Below are positions 50,734-59,534 of a DNA stretch of 64,000 nucleotides, piece after piece (position 1 is the stretch's first letter; every line of letters starts with the position of its first letter). The stretch spans positions 496,001 through 560,000 of the forward strand of contig CAWDAQ010000002.1 of assembly GCA_963800325.1 (NCBI GenBank), read 5' to 3'. The translations under genes and the position numbers were made by a program. Source of the stretch: CAWDAQ01 sp963800325 (lineage in GTDB: Bacteria; Actinomycetota; Actinomycetes; Actinomycetales; Dermatophilaceae). The notes under the pieces were generated by a model. It was not told the DNA's origin. It worked only from the letters and a program-made list of their open reading frames with translations, and searched no databases.

Positions 50734-51546
50734 GTGCCCACAGAGGCCGGCGACGAGGTGACGTGGTGGGGTCGCGACGCCCCCCCGGCCGGCCTGCGAC
50801 CGGTCGGGGTGGCCCTGCCTCCGGCGGGGGAGCCGCCCCCACCCGGCGCCGGGCACCTGTGGGTGGTCGCCCCGGACACCGGGCACGCGGGGACCGCCGA
50901 CGGTGCCCCGATCGTCGCGGGGTGGCGAGCGTTCCTCACACCCGATGACTCCCGGTACGTCGACGGCCACCGGCACCCGGCGGACCGCCGCCTGACCACG
51001 GTGTCCCGCTCGCTCGTGCGCCTCGTGGCGGCGCACTACCTCGGCCGCGCCCCGGACCTGGTGCGCATCGACCGGCGCTGCCGCGTCTGCGGCCGGAACG
51101 GTCACGGCCCGCCGGAGGTCGCCGGCGGCGACGGCCTCGCGGTCTCTGTCTCGCACAGCGCCGGACGTGTCCTCGTCGCCGCCGTCGGCGCCGGGTCGGT
51201 CGGCGTGGACGTCGAGGCCGAGGGTGCCGTCGAGGACCCCGACGCGCTCGCCGAGATCGTCCTGACCCCGCAGGAGAGCGCCTCCTACGGCGCCCAGCCC
51301 GAAAGCCGGCGGGCGGAGTGGCTCCTGCGGGCCTGGGTGCGCAAGGAGGCGGCCCTGAAGGCCCACGGCGAGGGCTTGAGCGCCGACTGCGCCCGGGTGG
51401 ACGTCCGGGGGGACCGCGTGGTGGTGCCCGGCGAGTCGCGGGTGTTCCACCTCCGCGACGTCGTGCCCGCCGACGGATACGTCGCCGCCCTCGCGACCAC
51501 CTCTCCCCTGAGCACCGTGGAGACCTTCGCTGTGCGACTCACCTGA
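50734..51546 (+). CDS. Sfp-type 4'-phosphopantetheinyl transferase
   Basis: A 270-residue enzyme that moves the phosphopantetheine arm from CoA to a Ser of carrier domains. The Sfp-family segments are 'VSVSHSAGRVLVA', 'VGVDVEAEGAV' (Mg2+-binding acidic residues) and 'WVRKEAALKAHGEGL'. GTG 50734 has GGGAGA upstream and matches the family's beginning; the open frame from 50587 is longer but unsupported. It sits 433 bp before sbnA on the same strand and is the natural activator of the three carrier domains encoded downstream. Confidence 0.88.
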   Translation: MPTEAGDEVTWWGRDAPPAGLRPVGVALPPAGEPPPPGAGHLWVVAPDTGHAGTADGAPIVAGWRAFLTPDDSRYVDGHRHPADRRLTTVSRSLVRLVAAHYLGRAPDLVRIDRRCRVCGRNGHGPPEVAGGDGLAVSVSHSAGRVLVAAVGAGSVGVDVEAEGAVEDPDALAEIVLTPQESASYGAQPESRRAEWLLRAWVRKEAALKAHGEGLSADCARVDVRGDRVVVPGESRVFHLRDVVPADGYVAALATTSPLSTVETFAVRLT

Positions 51547-51861
51547 CGGCCACGCGCACCCGACCGCGCTGAGCCACCGCGACCGTCATTCCTTCCCCCA
51601 CGGAGAACCTTGGGTCGCCGGTCATTTCGGTTGGTCTGCCCAGAAATCGGTCGCGGTGCCCATCGAGCGCATTCGCGGGCATCCACGTCGCATTCCGCCC
51701 CGCTCCGCGGTGCGTCGGACCCGGGCCGCCCGCCTCGGCCACATCCCGCCGTTCCAGGCGGGATGACCAGCACGAAAAGGAATTGGCGCCCGTCTTCAAG
51801 AATGAGACTAAAGCCCTAATCTCTATGTAACGGATTAATCGGATCTACCCTTCTGGTGGGG
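51547..51861. other. Low-GC intergenic region upstream of the Dap cluster
   Basis: This gap is clearly AT-richer than its surroundings: 25 of 60 bases are G or C in 51781-51840. It contains a 9-bp stem hairpin (51742-51750 with 51757-51765) and an imperfect 20-bp dyad (51804-51823, GAGA...TCTC ends) that could be an operator. No ORF is supported. Confidence 0.6.
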
Positions 51862-51891
51862 TTGACGGGCGTCGACGGAAATTCGTACCGT
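51862..51891 (+). promoter_or_regulatory. Sigma70-type promoter of the Dap cluster
   Basis: TTGACG (51862-51867) and TACCGT (51886-51891) are separated by 18 bp, a near-consensus actinobacterial housekeeping promoter. The -10 overlaps the GTG at 51890, which argues that this GTG is not the sbnA start. It gives a leader of about 80 nt to GTG 51980. Confidence 0.65.
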
Positions 51892-51979
51892 GCAATCTCC
51901 GTCGATCTCGTATCACACCGAGGTTCTCCGGATCGTCAAAGGAGTCGACACCGGATTCGGCGGCGAGGGGGAGATCAGT

Positions 51980-52969
51980 GTGCGCGTCATCACCGAGCCG
52001 CATCTGTTCAACGAAGAGGCACTGTTCGTCGATCTCACGTCGACCCTCGGGCAGTCGCTCTACCTGAAGGTGGAGGGCCTCAACTTCGCGGGGTCGATCA
52101 AGCTGAAGACGGCGCTGGAGATGGTCGAGGCCGCCGAGCGCGACGGTCTCCTCCGGGCCGGGTCGACCATCGTCGAGTCCTCGTCCGGCAACCTCGGCGT
52201 CGCCCTGGGCACGATCGCGGCCAGCCGGGGCTACGCCTTCGTCTGCGTCACCGACCGCCGGTGCAGCCGGGCCACCCGCCAGCGCATGGCCGCACTCGGC
52301 GTCCGGGTCGAGCTCGTCACCGAGCCCGACCCCGAGCACGGGCTGCTCGGGGCCCGGATCAACCGGGTCCGTGCGCTCTGCGACTCCGACGACCGCTACG
52401 TGTGGCTCAACCAGTACGTCAACCCCGCCAACTGGGGAGCCCACTACCGACGCACCGGCCCCGAGATCCTCCGGGCCTTCCCGGACCTCGACGTCCTGTT
52501 CGTCGGCGCCGGGACGACGGGGACCCTCATGGGCTGCGCCCGCTACCTCCAGGACCACCGACCCTCGGTGCGGGTCGTCGCGGTCGACGCCGCTGGCTCG
52601 GTGACGTTCGGCGGGCGGGCGGCGCCGCGACTCATCCCCGGTCTCGGGATGAGCGTGCGCCCCGCCCAGGTGGACACCTCGCTCGTCGACGACGTCGTCC
52701 GGGTCGATGAGGACGACACCATCCGCACCTGTCACGCGCTCGCCAGCCGGGGGTTCCTCTTCGGCGGCTCCACCGGCACGGTCGTGCACGGCGCGACGCG
52801 GTGGCTCGCGGACCACCCGGGCGAGGGCGGCACGGCCGTCGCGATCTCCCCCGACCTCGGCGCCGCCTACCTCGACACGGTCTACGACCCCGACTGGGTC
52901 CTGGACCACTTCGGAGCCCACGTCGGCGACGGCGACGGGCTCCTCGTCGACACCTCCTCGCAGGTCTGA
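51980..52969 (+). CDS. sbnA: 2,3-diaminopropionate biosynthesis protein SbnA
   Basis: A 329-residue PLP enzyme of the cysteine synthase superfamily. SbnA condenses O-phosphoserine with glutamate to N-(1-amino-1-carboxy-2-ethyl)-glutamate, the precursor of L-2,3-diaminopropionate. The PLP Lys is in 'GLNFAGSIKLKTA', the phosphate loop is 'ESSSGNLGVALG', and 'NQYVNPANWGAHY' and 'FLFGGSTGTVV' match the SbnA subfamily. GTG 51980 is chosen because GAGGGGGAG lies 6 nt upstream and the promoter -10 overlaps the alternative GTG 51890. SbnB, the partner, is encoded at 59531-60592. Confidence 0.87.
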   Translation: MRVITEPHLFNEEALFVDLTSTLGQSLYLKVEGLNFAGSIKLKTALEMVEAAERDGLLRAGSTIVESSSGNLGVALGTIAASRGYAFVCVTDRRCSRATRQRMAALGVRVELVTEPDPEHGLLGARINRVRALCDSDDRYVWLNQYVNPANWGAHYRRTGPEILRAFPDLDVLFVGAGTTGTLMGCARYLQDHRPSVRVVAVDAAGSVTFGGRAAPRLIPGLGMSVRPAQVDTSLVDDVVRVDEDDTIRTCHALASRGFLFGGSTGTVVHGATRWLADHPGEGGTAVAISPDLGAAYLDTVYDPDWVLDHFGAHVGDGDGLLVDTSSQV

Positions 52970-53017
52970 CCAGCCGGTGAGAACGACAGCCTTCACGACC
53001 TCGAGGACGACACCGCC

Positions 53018-55879
53018 GTGGACCACCTGATCGCTCCTGCACCCGCCTCCGGGGGAGGTGCCCCCGCCGGACCGGCGCCGTACCCGGGCGACCCCCTCGC
53101 GGCCAGGCTCGCCGACGTCCTGGCCGCCGTCGTCGAGCGGGACGACGTCCCCCTGGGGGCGAACTTCTTCGCCGACCTCGGAGCCGACTCGATGGTCATG
53201 GCCCGGTTCTGCGCCCGGGTCCGCAAGCAGCCCGGACTCCCGGCCGTCACGATCAAGGACGTCTACCGGCACCCGACGGTCGCCGCCCTCGCCGCCGCCC
53301 TGGCACCCCCCGCCGCGCCACCGGTCGGGGCACGGCTGTCGGAGGTGCTGGCCGGGGTGCTCCACGTCGACGACGTCCCGCCCGAGGCCGACTTCTTCGC
53401 CGACCTCGGCGCGGACTCGATGGTCATGGCACAGTTCTGCGCCCGGGTCCGCAAGCAGCCCGACCTGCCGCCGGTCTCGATCAAGGACGTCTACGAGCAC
53501 CGGACGCTGGCGGGCCTGGCGAGCTCGCTCACCGTCGGGTCCGCGACCGCCGGGTCCGCGCCCGTCGAGACCGCGCCCGCCACCCCCGACCCGGTGCCGC
53601 TCCCCCGAGCCACGCCGGCCACGCGCCGGCAGTACCTGCTGTGCGGGGGGATCCAGCTCGCGATCTTCTGCGCCTACGCCTACGTCATCGGCATCGTGTT
53701 CGAGAAGGGGCTCACCCTCGTGTGGGCCGCGCACGGCCTGCTCGGGACCTACGCCCGGTCGGTCGCCTGGGGGGCGGCGGTCCTCGTCACGACGGCGGCC
53801 CTGCCCATCATCGTCAAGTGGGTCCTCGTCGGCCGGTGGAAGGCCGGTGAGGTCGCGGTCTGGAGCCCGGCCTACATCCGCTTCTGGCTGGTGCGGACCC
53901 TGGTCATCGCGAACCCGCTCGTCCTGTTCGCCGGGTCGCCGCTGTACTCGCTGTACCTGCGGGCGCTCGGGGCGAAGGTGGGACGCGACGTCGTCGTGTT
54001 CAGCCGGCACGCGCCGGTCTGCACCGACCTGCTGACCATCGGCGACGGCACGGTCATCGAGAAGGACACCTACCTCAACTGCTACCGGGCGGTGAACGGG
54101 GTGGTCCAGACCGGGCCGGTCACCATCGGGGCGGACGTGTTCGTCGGGGACCAGGTCGTGCTCGACATCCACACCTCGATCGGGGACGGGGCCCAGCTCG
54201 GGCACGCCTCGGCGCTGCACGCCGGCCAGACCGTCCCGCCCGGGGAGCACTGGCACGGGTCCCCGGGGCAGCGCACCGAGTCGGACTACCGCCTCGTCGA
54301 CCCGGCGCCGTGCAGCACCTGGCGACGGCTGCGGTACGCGAGCCTCCAGCTGCTCGTCCTCCTCGGCGGGGTCCTCCCGGCGGCGTTCGGAGGGATCGCC
54401 CTGGTCCTGGAGGGCCTGCCGTGGCTCTCGAAGCTGGTGTCGACGCCGGAGCTGCACGTCATGAACGCCCGCTTCTGGCTCACCGCGCTCATCTCCTCCC
54501 TCGTGCTGGTCCTCATCGGGCCCCTCATCGGGATGCTCGTCGTGATGACGGTCCCCCGGCTGCTGAACCGCGCGCTCGCGCCCGGGCGGACCTACCCGCT
54601 GTTCGGCATCCGCTTCGCCTGCCACCGGGCGGTCGAGCGGATCACGAACCGCAAGCTCTTCCACCTCGCGCTCGGGGACACCTCCTACGTCGTGCCCTAC
54701 GTCCAGGCGCTGGGCTACCGGCTCGCGCCGGTCGTGCAGACCGGCTCCAACTTCGGCGAGGACTTCAAGCACGACAACCCCTTCCTGTCCACCGTCGGCC
54801 CGGGCACGGTCATCGCGAGCGGCATGTCGTTCGTGACGACCAACTACTCCAACACCTCCTTCTCCGTCTCCCCGGCGGCCATCGGGGCGAACAACTTCCT
54901 CGGCAACCGGGTCGTCTACCCCTCCCAGGGGCGCACCGGCGACAACTGCCTCATCGCGACCAAGGCCCTGGTCCCGCTCGACGGGCCGGTTCGCCAGGAC
55001 GTCGGCCTGCTCGGCTCCCCCGCATTCGAGATCCCCCGCACCGTCCGGCGTGACAGCGTCTTCGTCCGCATGGCCCACGACGAGGAGTTCCCGCGGCGGC
55101 TCGCCGCGAAGAACCGGCACAACCGCGTCAGCATCGGCCTGCTCGTGCTCTCGCGCTGGGTCTACACCTTCGCCCTCCTGGTGTTCACCTTCTCCACCGT
55201 CGACCTCTACCCCCGAGCCGGCGGAGTGGCCATCGCCGGCCTCCAGGTCGCGCTCGTCGTGTTCTCGATCCTCTACTTCTCCCTCGTGGAGCGCCTCGCA
55301 ACGCTGTTCCGCGGCTGCCGACCCACCTACTGCTCGATCTACGACCCGACGTTCTGGCGCACCGAGCGGTTCTGGAAGCTCGTCGTCCCGCCCGCGGTCC
55401 ACCGCCTCACCGCCGGCACACCGTTCCGCGGCCTGGTCTGGCGGCTCGTCGGCGTCCGGGTGGGCCGGCAGCTCTTCGACGACGGCGCGTCGATGTCGGA
55501 GAAGAACCTCGTCACGCTCGGCGACCACGTCACGCTCAACGTCGCGAGCCACATCCAGTGCCACTCCCAGGAGGACTACGCCTTCAAGTCCGAGCACTCG
55601 CGGCTCGGCTCGTACTGCACCCTCGGCACGAACGCCCTCGTCCACTACGGGGTGACCATGCACGACGGCTCGGTCCTCGCCGCGGACTCGTTCCTCATGA
55701 AGGGCGAGGAGGTCCCCGCCGGTGAGCTCTGGGGGGGCAACCCCGCCGAGGCCATGAGCGCGACACCGCCGCCGACGCGCCCGGCCGGTCCGGCCGGCGG
55801 GGCCGCAGCGGCCACCAGCACCCCGTCCAGCACGACCAGCACGACCAGCACCCGCGCCACCGCGCCCGGCCCCCGATGA
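53018..55879 (+). CDS. Pls/PosA-like membrane synthetase with two carrier domains and no adenylation domain
   Basis: A 953-residue membrane protein. Two nearly identical carrier domains come first, with phosphopantetheine Ser58 and Ser134 in 'FFADLGADSMVMA'. Six transmembrane helices follow (from 'GGIQLAIFCAYAYVIGIV') and three left-handed beta-helix (hexapeptide) regions ('GAKVGRDVVVF', 'GPGTVIASGMSFVTTNY', 'VTLNVASHIQCHSQEDY'). This is the C-terminal body of epsilon-poly-L-lysine synthetase (Pls) and Pls/PosA-family synthetases, which join amino acids through side-chain amides. The normal N-terminal adenylation domain is replaced by the second carrier. GTG 53018 follows a GAGGA region. Confidence 0.86.
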   Translation: MDHLIAPAPASGGGAPAGPAPYPGDPLAARLADVLAAVVERDDVPLGANFFADLGADSMVMARFCARVRKQPGLPAVTIKDVYRHPTVAALAAALAPPAAPPVGARLSEVLAGVLHVDDVPPEADFFADLGADSMVMAQFCARVRKQPDLPPVSIKDVYEHRTLAGLASSLTVGSATAGSAPVETAPATPDPVPLPRATPATRRQYLLCGGIQLAIFCAYAYVIGIVFEKGLTLVWAAHGLLGTYARSVAWGAAVLVTTAALPIIVKWVLVGRWKAGEVAVWSPAYIRFWLVRTLVIANPLVLFAGSPLYSLYLRALGAKVGRDVVVFSRHAPVCTDLLTIGDGTVIEKDTYLNCYRAVNGVVQTGPVTIGADVFVGDQVVLDIHTSIGDGAQLGHASALHAGQTVPPGEHWHGSPGQRTESDYRLVDPAPCSTWRRLRYASLQLLVLLGGVLPAAFGGIALVLEGLPWLSKLVSTPELHVMNARFWLTALISSLVLVLIGPLIGMLVVMTVPRLLNRALAPGRTYPLFGIRFACHRAVERITNRKLFHLALGDTSYVVPYVQALGYRLAPVVQTGSNFGEDFKHDNPFLSTVGPGTVIASGMSFVTTNYSNTSFSVSPAAIGANNFLGNRVVYPSQGRTGDNCLIATKALVPLDGPVRQDVGLLGSPAFEIPRTVRRDSVFVRMAHDEEFPRRLAAKNRHNRVSIGLLVLSRWVYTFALLVFTFSTVDLYPRAGGVAIAGLQVALVVFSILYFSLVERLATLFRGCRPTYCSIYDPTFWRTERFWKLVVPPAVHRLTAGTPFRGLVWRLVGVRVGRQLFDDGASMSEKNLVTLGDHVTLNVASHIQCHSQEDYAFKSEHSRLGSYCTLGTNALVHYGVTMHDGSVLAADSFLMKGEEVPAGELWGGNPAEAMSATPPPTRPAGPAGGAAAATSTPSSTTSTTSTRATAPGPR

Positions 55880-55917
55880 CCGGGCGCGGGCAGGCCAGCA
55901 CCACGGAGGGACCACGC

Positions 55918-58482
55918 ATGGACGTCCGCACCGCTCCGGACCGGCAGACCCTGCGAGCCCTGCCCGCCCCGGGCGGGGCGACCGCCGTTCCTCGGTGGAC
56001 CCACCGCCCCCGGCCGGGGGTCGCCGAGCGCCTGGCCGCGGTCCCGGGCGACGTGGCCGGGGCGGTGCGACGGCTCGCCGGCGAGCTCGACGTCCCGGTG
56101 GGCTCGGTCCTTCTCGCCGCCCACGCCCGCGTGCTGGCGAGCCTGTCCGGGGAGGCCGAGGTCGTCGTGGGGTACGCCTGCGCCGGCGCTCCCCCCGTCC
56201 CGCTGCGCCTGCGGACGACGACGGGCTCGTGGCGGGCCCTCGTCGAGGCGGCCGCCCGCGCCGAGGCGGAGGTGCGCGCCCGGCTCGAGGGCCTCGACCC
56301 GGCGGAGCCGGCGGGCGTCCGCCGGGAGCCCGGAGCCGCCGAGCCCGGGTTCGACGCCGTGCTCGCGGCCGACGGCGCCGACCCCGAGGCCCTCCCCGCG
56401 ACCGTCTTCCAGGTGACCCTCGTCGACGACCGTGGGCTGGCCGCGGTCTGGCTGCGCTACCGCACGGACGCCCTCGACGCGGACGCCGCCGCCCGGGTCG
56501 CGGGCTACCACGTCACCGCCCTCACCCTGGCGGCCGCCGGGCCCGACACCGACCCCGCACGCGCGTGCCTCCTCTCGGACGAGGAGCGCCACCACCAGGT
56601 CCGCGGGCTCGCAGGCCCCCGGCGCGACCTCCCCGACCGCCGGATGCACGAGCTCTTCGAAGAGCGGGTCGCGGCACAGCCGGACGCGCCCGCCGTCGTC
56701 CACCTCGGGCGCCGGTGGAGCTACGGCGAGCTCAACGCGCGCGCCAACCGGGTCGCCCGGGCCCTGCTCTCGCGCGGCCTGCGGCGCGAGGACGTCGTCG
56801 CCGTCGTCATGGAGCGGGGCCCGGACTGGCTGGTCTCGGTGCTCGCGATCTGGAAGGCGGGGCTGGCCTACCTTCCGCTCGAGCCGCACTTCCCCACGGC
56901 GCGCATCGAGGCGGCGCTCACGCGGTCCGGCTGCCGCCTCGTCCTCACCGAGGCGGGCAACACCGCCACGCTCGGTCCGGCGATCGCGACCCTGCCCGGC
57001 GCGTCGGCGGTGCACGTCGCCGCGCTCGCCGCGGAGGACCACGACGGGTCGGACCTCGGGGTCGACGTCGCCGGCGACCAGCTCGCCTACGTGCTGTTCA
57101 CCTCCGGCTCGACGGGCGAGCCGAAGGGGGCGATGCTCGAGCACGCCGGGATGCTCAACCACCTGTTCGCCAAGATCTCGGACCTCGGCATCGGTGAGGG
57201 CGAGGCCGTCGCGCAGACCGCGCCCCAGTGCTTCGACATCTCCGTCTGGCAGCTCGTCTCCGCCCTGCTCGTCGGGGGCCGCACCGTGATCGTCGAGCAG
57301 GAGGCCGTCCTCGACGTCGAACGGTTCGTCGACACCCTCGCCGAGCAGCGGGTCGGCGTGCTCCAGGTGGTCCCGTCCTACCTCGACGTCGTCGTGTCCT
57401 ACCTCGAGCACCGGCCGCGGAGCCTTCCGGACCTGCACTGCGTCTCCCCCACCGGGGACCTGCTGAAGAAGGAGCTCGTCCAGCGCTGGTTCGCCGTGCA
57501 GCCCGACGTGCCCCTCGTCAACGCCTACGGGCTCACCGAGACCTCCGACGACGCGCTCCACGAGGTCATGACCGCCGTCCCGGACGGGGATCGCGTCCCG
57601 GTCGGTCGCCCCGTCATCAACACGTGCGTCGACATCCTCGACGAGAACCTCGCGCCGGTCCCGCTCGGCGCCCCCGGCGTCATCGCGTTCTCCGGGGTCT
57701 GCGTCGGCCGTGGCTACGTGGGCGACCCGGAGCGGACCCGGGGGATGTTCATGGCCGACCCGAACCGTCCCGGACAGCGGATCTGCTGGACCGGGGACTA
57801 CGGCCGGTGGCGGCCGGACGGCAGGGTCGAGTTCCTCGGCCGGCGCGACAACCAGGTGAAGGTCCGCGGCTTCCGGGTCGAGCTCGGGGACGTCGAGAAC
57901 GCCCTCCTCGGGGTGCCGGGGGTCCGGGACGGCGCGGTGGTCGTCGCCGACGGACCGGACCGCGGCGCCCGCCTCGTCGCCTTCTACTCCGGGGACGAGG
58001 CCCCGGGCGCCGGGACGCTGCGGGACGCGCTCGCCGAGCGGATCCCGGAGTACATGGTCCCGTCGGCGTGCGAGTGGCAGCCGACCCTGCCGCTGACCGG
58101 CAACGGGAAGATCGACCGGAAGGGCCTGACCGCCCGGGCGGACGAGCTGGCGCAGGCCGAGGCGGGCTACGCACCGCCCGCGACGGCGACGGAGGAGCGG
58201 CTGGCGAGCGCGTGGTCCGGGGTTCTCGGCGTGCCCGTGGACCGCATCGGCCGGCTCGACTCGTTCTTCGCGCTCGGGGGGACCTCGCTGTCCGCGGTCA
58301 AGCTCGCCGTGGCCCTCGACCGGGCGGTGTCCCTGAAGGACATCGTCGCCGCCCCGGTGCTGGCGGACCTCGCCGGCCTCGTCGACGCCGCCGCCGGGCC
58401 CGGCGACCCGGCCCCCGCGCTCCCCCGGTCCGCCCCGGCCGAGCCCGTGCGGGCGACCGGGACCTGCAGCTCCTCCGGGTGA
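55918..58482 (+). CDS. NRPS-type adenylation protein with C-terminal carrier domain
   Basis: An 854-residue protein. Residues 30-215 resemble the C-terminal half of a condensation domain without HHxxxDG. The adenylation domain runs from about 240 to 720 with 'YVLFTSGSTGEPKGA' (residue 391 on), 'NAYGLTETSDD' (535 on), 'WTGDYGRW' and 'NGKIDRKGL'. A carrier domain follows with Ser790 in 'LGGTSLSAVKL'. The pocket has an Asp equivalent to D235 ('CFDISVWQ', residue 440) and an Asp near position 330, which would suit an amine side chain such as Dap. ATG 55918 has ACGGAGGG upstream. It would load its own carrier and perhaps those of the Pls-like protein. Confidence 0.86.
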   Translation: MDVRTAPDRQTLRALPAPGGATAVPRWTHRPRPGVAERLAAVPGDVAGAVRRLAGELDVPVGSVLLAAHARVLASLSGEAEVVVGYACAGAPPVPLRLRTTTGSWRALVEAAARAEAEVRARLEGLDPAEPAGVRREPGAAEPGFDAVLAADGADPEALPATVFQVTLVDDRGLAAVWLRYRTDALDADAAARVAGYHVTALTLAAAGPDTDPARACLLSDEERHHQVRGLAGPRRDLPDRRMHELFEERVAAQPDAPAVVHLGRRWSYGELNARANRVARALLSRGLRREDVVAVVMERGPDWLVSVLAIWKAGLAYLPLEPHFPTARIEAALTRSGCRLVLTEAGNTATLGPAIATLPGASAVHVAALAAEDHDGSDLGVDVAGDQLAYVLFTSGSTGEPKGAMLEHAGMLNHLFAKISDLGIGEGEAVAQTAPQCFDISVWQLVSALLVGGRTVIVEQEAVLDVERFVDTLAEQRVGVLQVVPSYLDVVVSYLEHRPRSLPDLHCVSPTGDLLKKELVQRWFAVQPDVPLVNAYGLTETSDDALHEVMTAVPDGDRVPVGRPVINTCVDILDENLAPVPLGAPGVIAFSGVCVGRGYVGDPERTRGMFMADPNRPGQRICWTGDYGRWRPDGRVEFLGRRDNQVKVRGFRVELGDVENALLGVPGVRDGAVVVADGPDRGARLVAFYSGDEAPGAGTLRDALAERIPEYMVPSACEWQPTLPLTGNGKIDRKGLTARADELAQAEAGYAPPATATEERLASAWSGVLGVPVDRIGRLDSFFALGGTSLSAVKLAVALDRAVSLKDIVAAPVLADLAGLVDAAAGPGDPAPALPRSAPAEPVRATGTCSSSG

Positions 58483-58529
58483 CGCGCCCCGCGTCCCCCA
58501 CCCGACCCGAGAACCGAGAGGACACCGGT

Positions 58530-59534
58530 ATGTCGACCCCCTCCCCCGCCCTCGACCGCGACGTGACCCGACAGGCCGGTCGTCCCGCGATGGTGCAGGT
58601 CACCGCCTCCGACCCGGTCGGGTGGAGCGCCGCGCACCGCGACGCCGTCCGCGCGGCGGTCGCCGAGCACGGGGCCATCCTCGTCCGCGGCCTCGGCCTG
58701 CGGGACGTCGCGCAGGTCGCCGACGTCTTCGCCGAGCTCGCCCCGGGCGGCCTCCTGCCCGACCGGGAGGGCTTCGCCAGCCGGGAGAGCCACCCGGGCG
58801 GGGTCTACTCCTCCCTGGCGTGGCCGGCGAACCAGCCGATGTGCATGCACCACGAGCTCAGCTACACCGAGAGGCCACCGGGCCTGCTGCTGCTCGCCTG
58901 TCTCCGGGCGGCGGCCGACGGCGGTGCGACCGGGGTCGCCGACGCCGCGGCCGTCCTCGACGCCCTGCCGGCGGACCTCGTCGACCGGTTCGACCGGGAG
59001 GGCTGGGTCCTGGCCCGCAGCTTCAACGGCGAGATCGGCGCGTCGTGGCAGGAGGCGTTCGGCAGCGACGACCGTGCGGCGGTCGAGGACTACTGCCGCA
59101 CCCACGGCATCGAGCTCGAGTGGCAGCCGGACGGGGGGCTGCGCACCAGGCAGCGCCGGCCTGCCGTCGTGCGCCACCCCGTCAGCGGCCGGCGGTGCTG
59201 GTTCAACCAGGTCGCGTTCCTCAACGAGTGGACGATGGCCCCCGAGGTCCACGAGTACCTCGTCGACGTGTACGGCGTCGACGGGCTGCCGTTCAACACC
59301 CTCTTCGGCAACGGCGACCCGATAGGCGAGGACGTGGTCGCCCTGCTCAACGACGTCTACGAGGCCCAAACGCTGCGGGAACCGTGGCAGCCCGGAGACC
59401 TCATGCTCGTCGACAACGTCGCCACCGCGCACAGCCGCGAGGCGTACCTCGGCCAGCGCGAGGTGCTCGTCGGGATGGCGGAGCCGGTCGGCACCGCCGA
59501 GCTCGCCGGCCCCGGGCGGGGTGGGCCCCGGTGA
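58530..59534 (+). CDS. TauD/SyrP-type Fe(II)/2-oxoglutarate oxygenase
   Basis: A 334-residue oxygenase. Iron ligands His107-x-Glu109 lie in 'MCMHHELSYTE' and His301 in 'VDNVATAHSREAY', with the 2-oxoglutarate Arg near 310. SyrP-type members hydroxylate the beta carbon of an amino acid bound to an NRPS carrier. ATG 58530 follows a GAGAGGA region. Its stop overlaps the GTG of sbnB by 4 nt. It would hydroxylate Dap, the tethered residue, or a precursor; which one cannot be read here. Confidence 0.84.
   Translation: MSTPSPALDRDVTRQAGRPAMVQVTASDPVGWSAAHRDAVRAAVAEHGAILVRGLGLRDVAQVADVFAELAPGGLLPDREGFASRESHPGGVYSSLAWPANQPMCMHHELSYTERPPGLLLLACLRAAADGGATGVADAAAVLDALPADLVDRFDREGWVLARSFNGEIGASWQEAFGSDDRAAVEDYCRTHGIELEWQPDGGLRTRQRRPAVVRHPVSGRRCWFNQVAFLNEWTMAPEVHEYLVDVYGVDGLPFNTLFGNGDPIGEDVVALLNDVYEAQTLREPWQPGDLMLVDNVATAHSREAYLGQREVLVGMAEPVGTAELAGPGRGGPR

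Noticed and set aside
51890..51979. GTG 51890 as the sbnA start
   Set aside because: It overlaps the -10 hexamer of the best promoter and lacks a ribosome binding site, whereas GTG 51980 has one.
51845..55915. Open frame of more than 1300 codons antisense to sbnA and the Pls-like gene
   Set aside because: High GC removes stop codons from shadow frames; its translation is Arg/Asp/Gly/Val-rich and matches no domain, while the sense strand encodes clear families.
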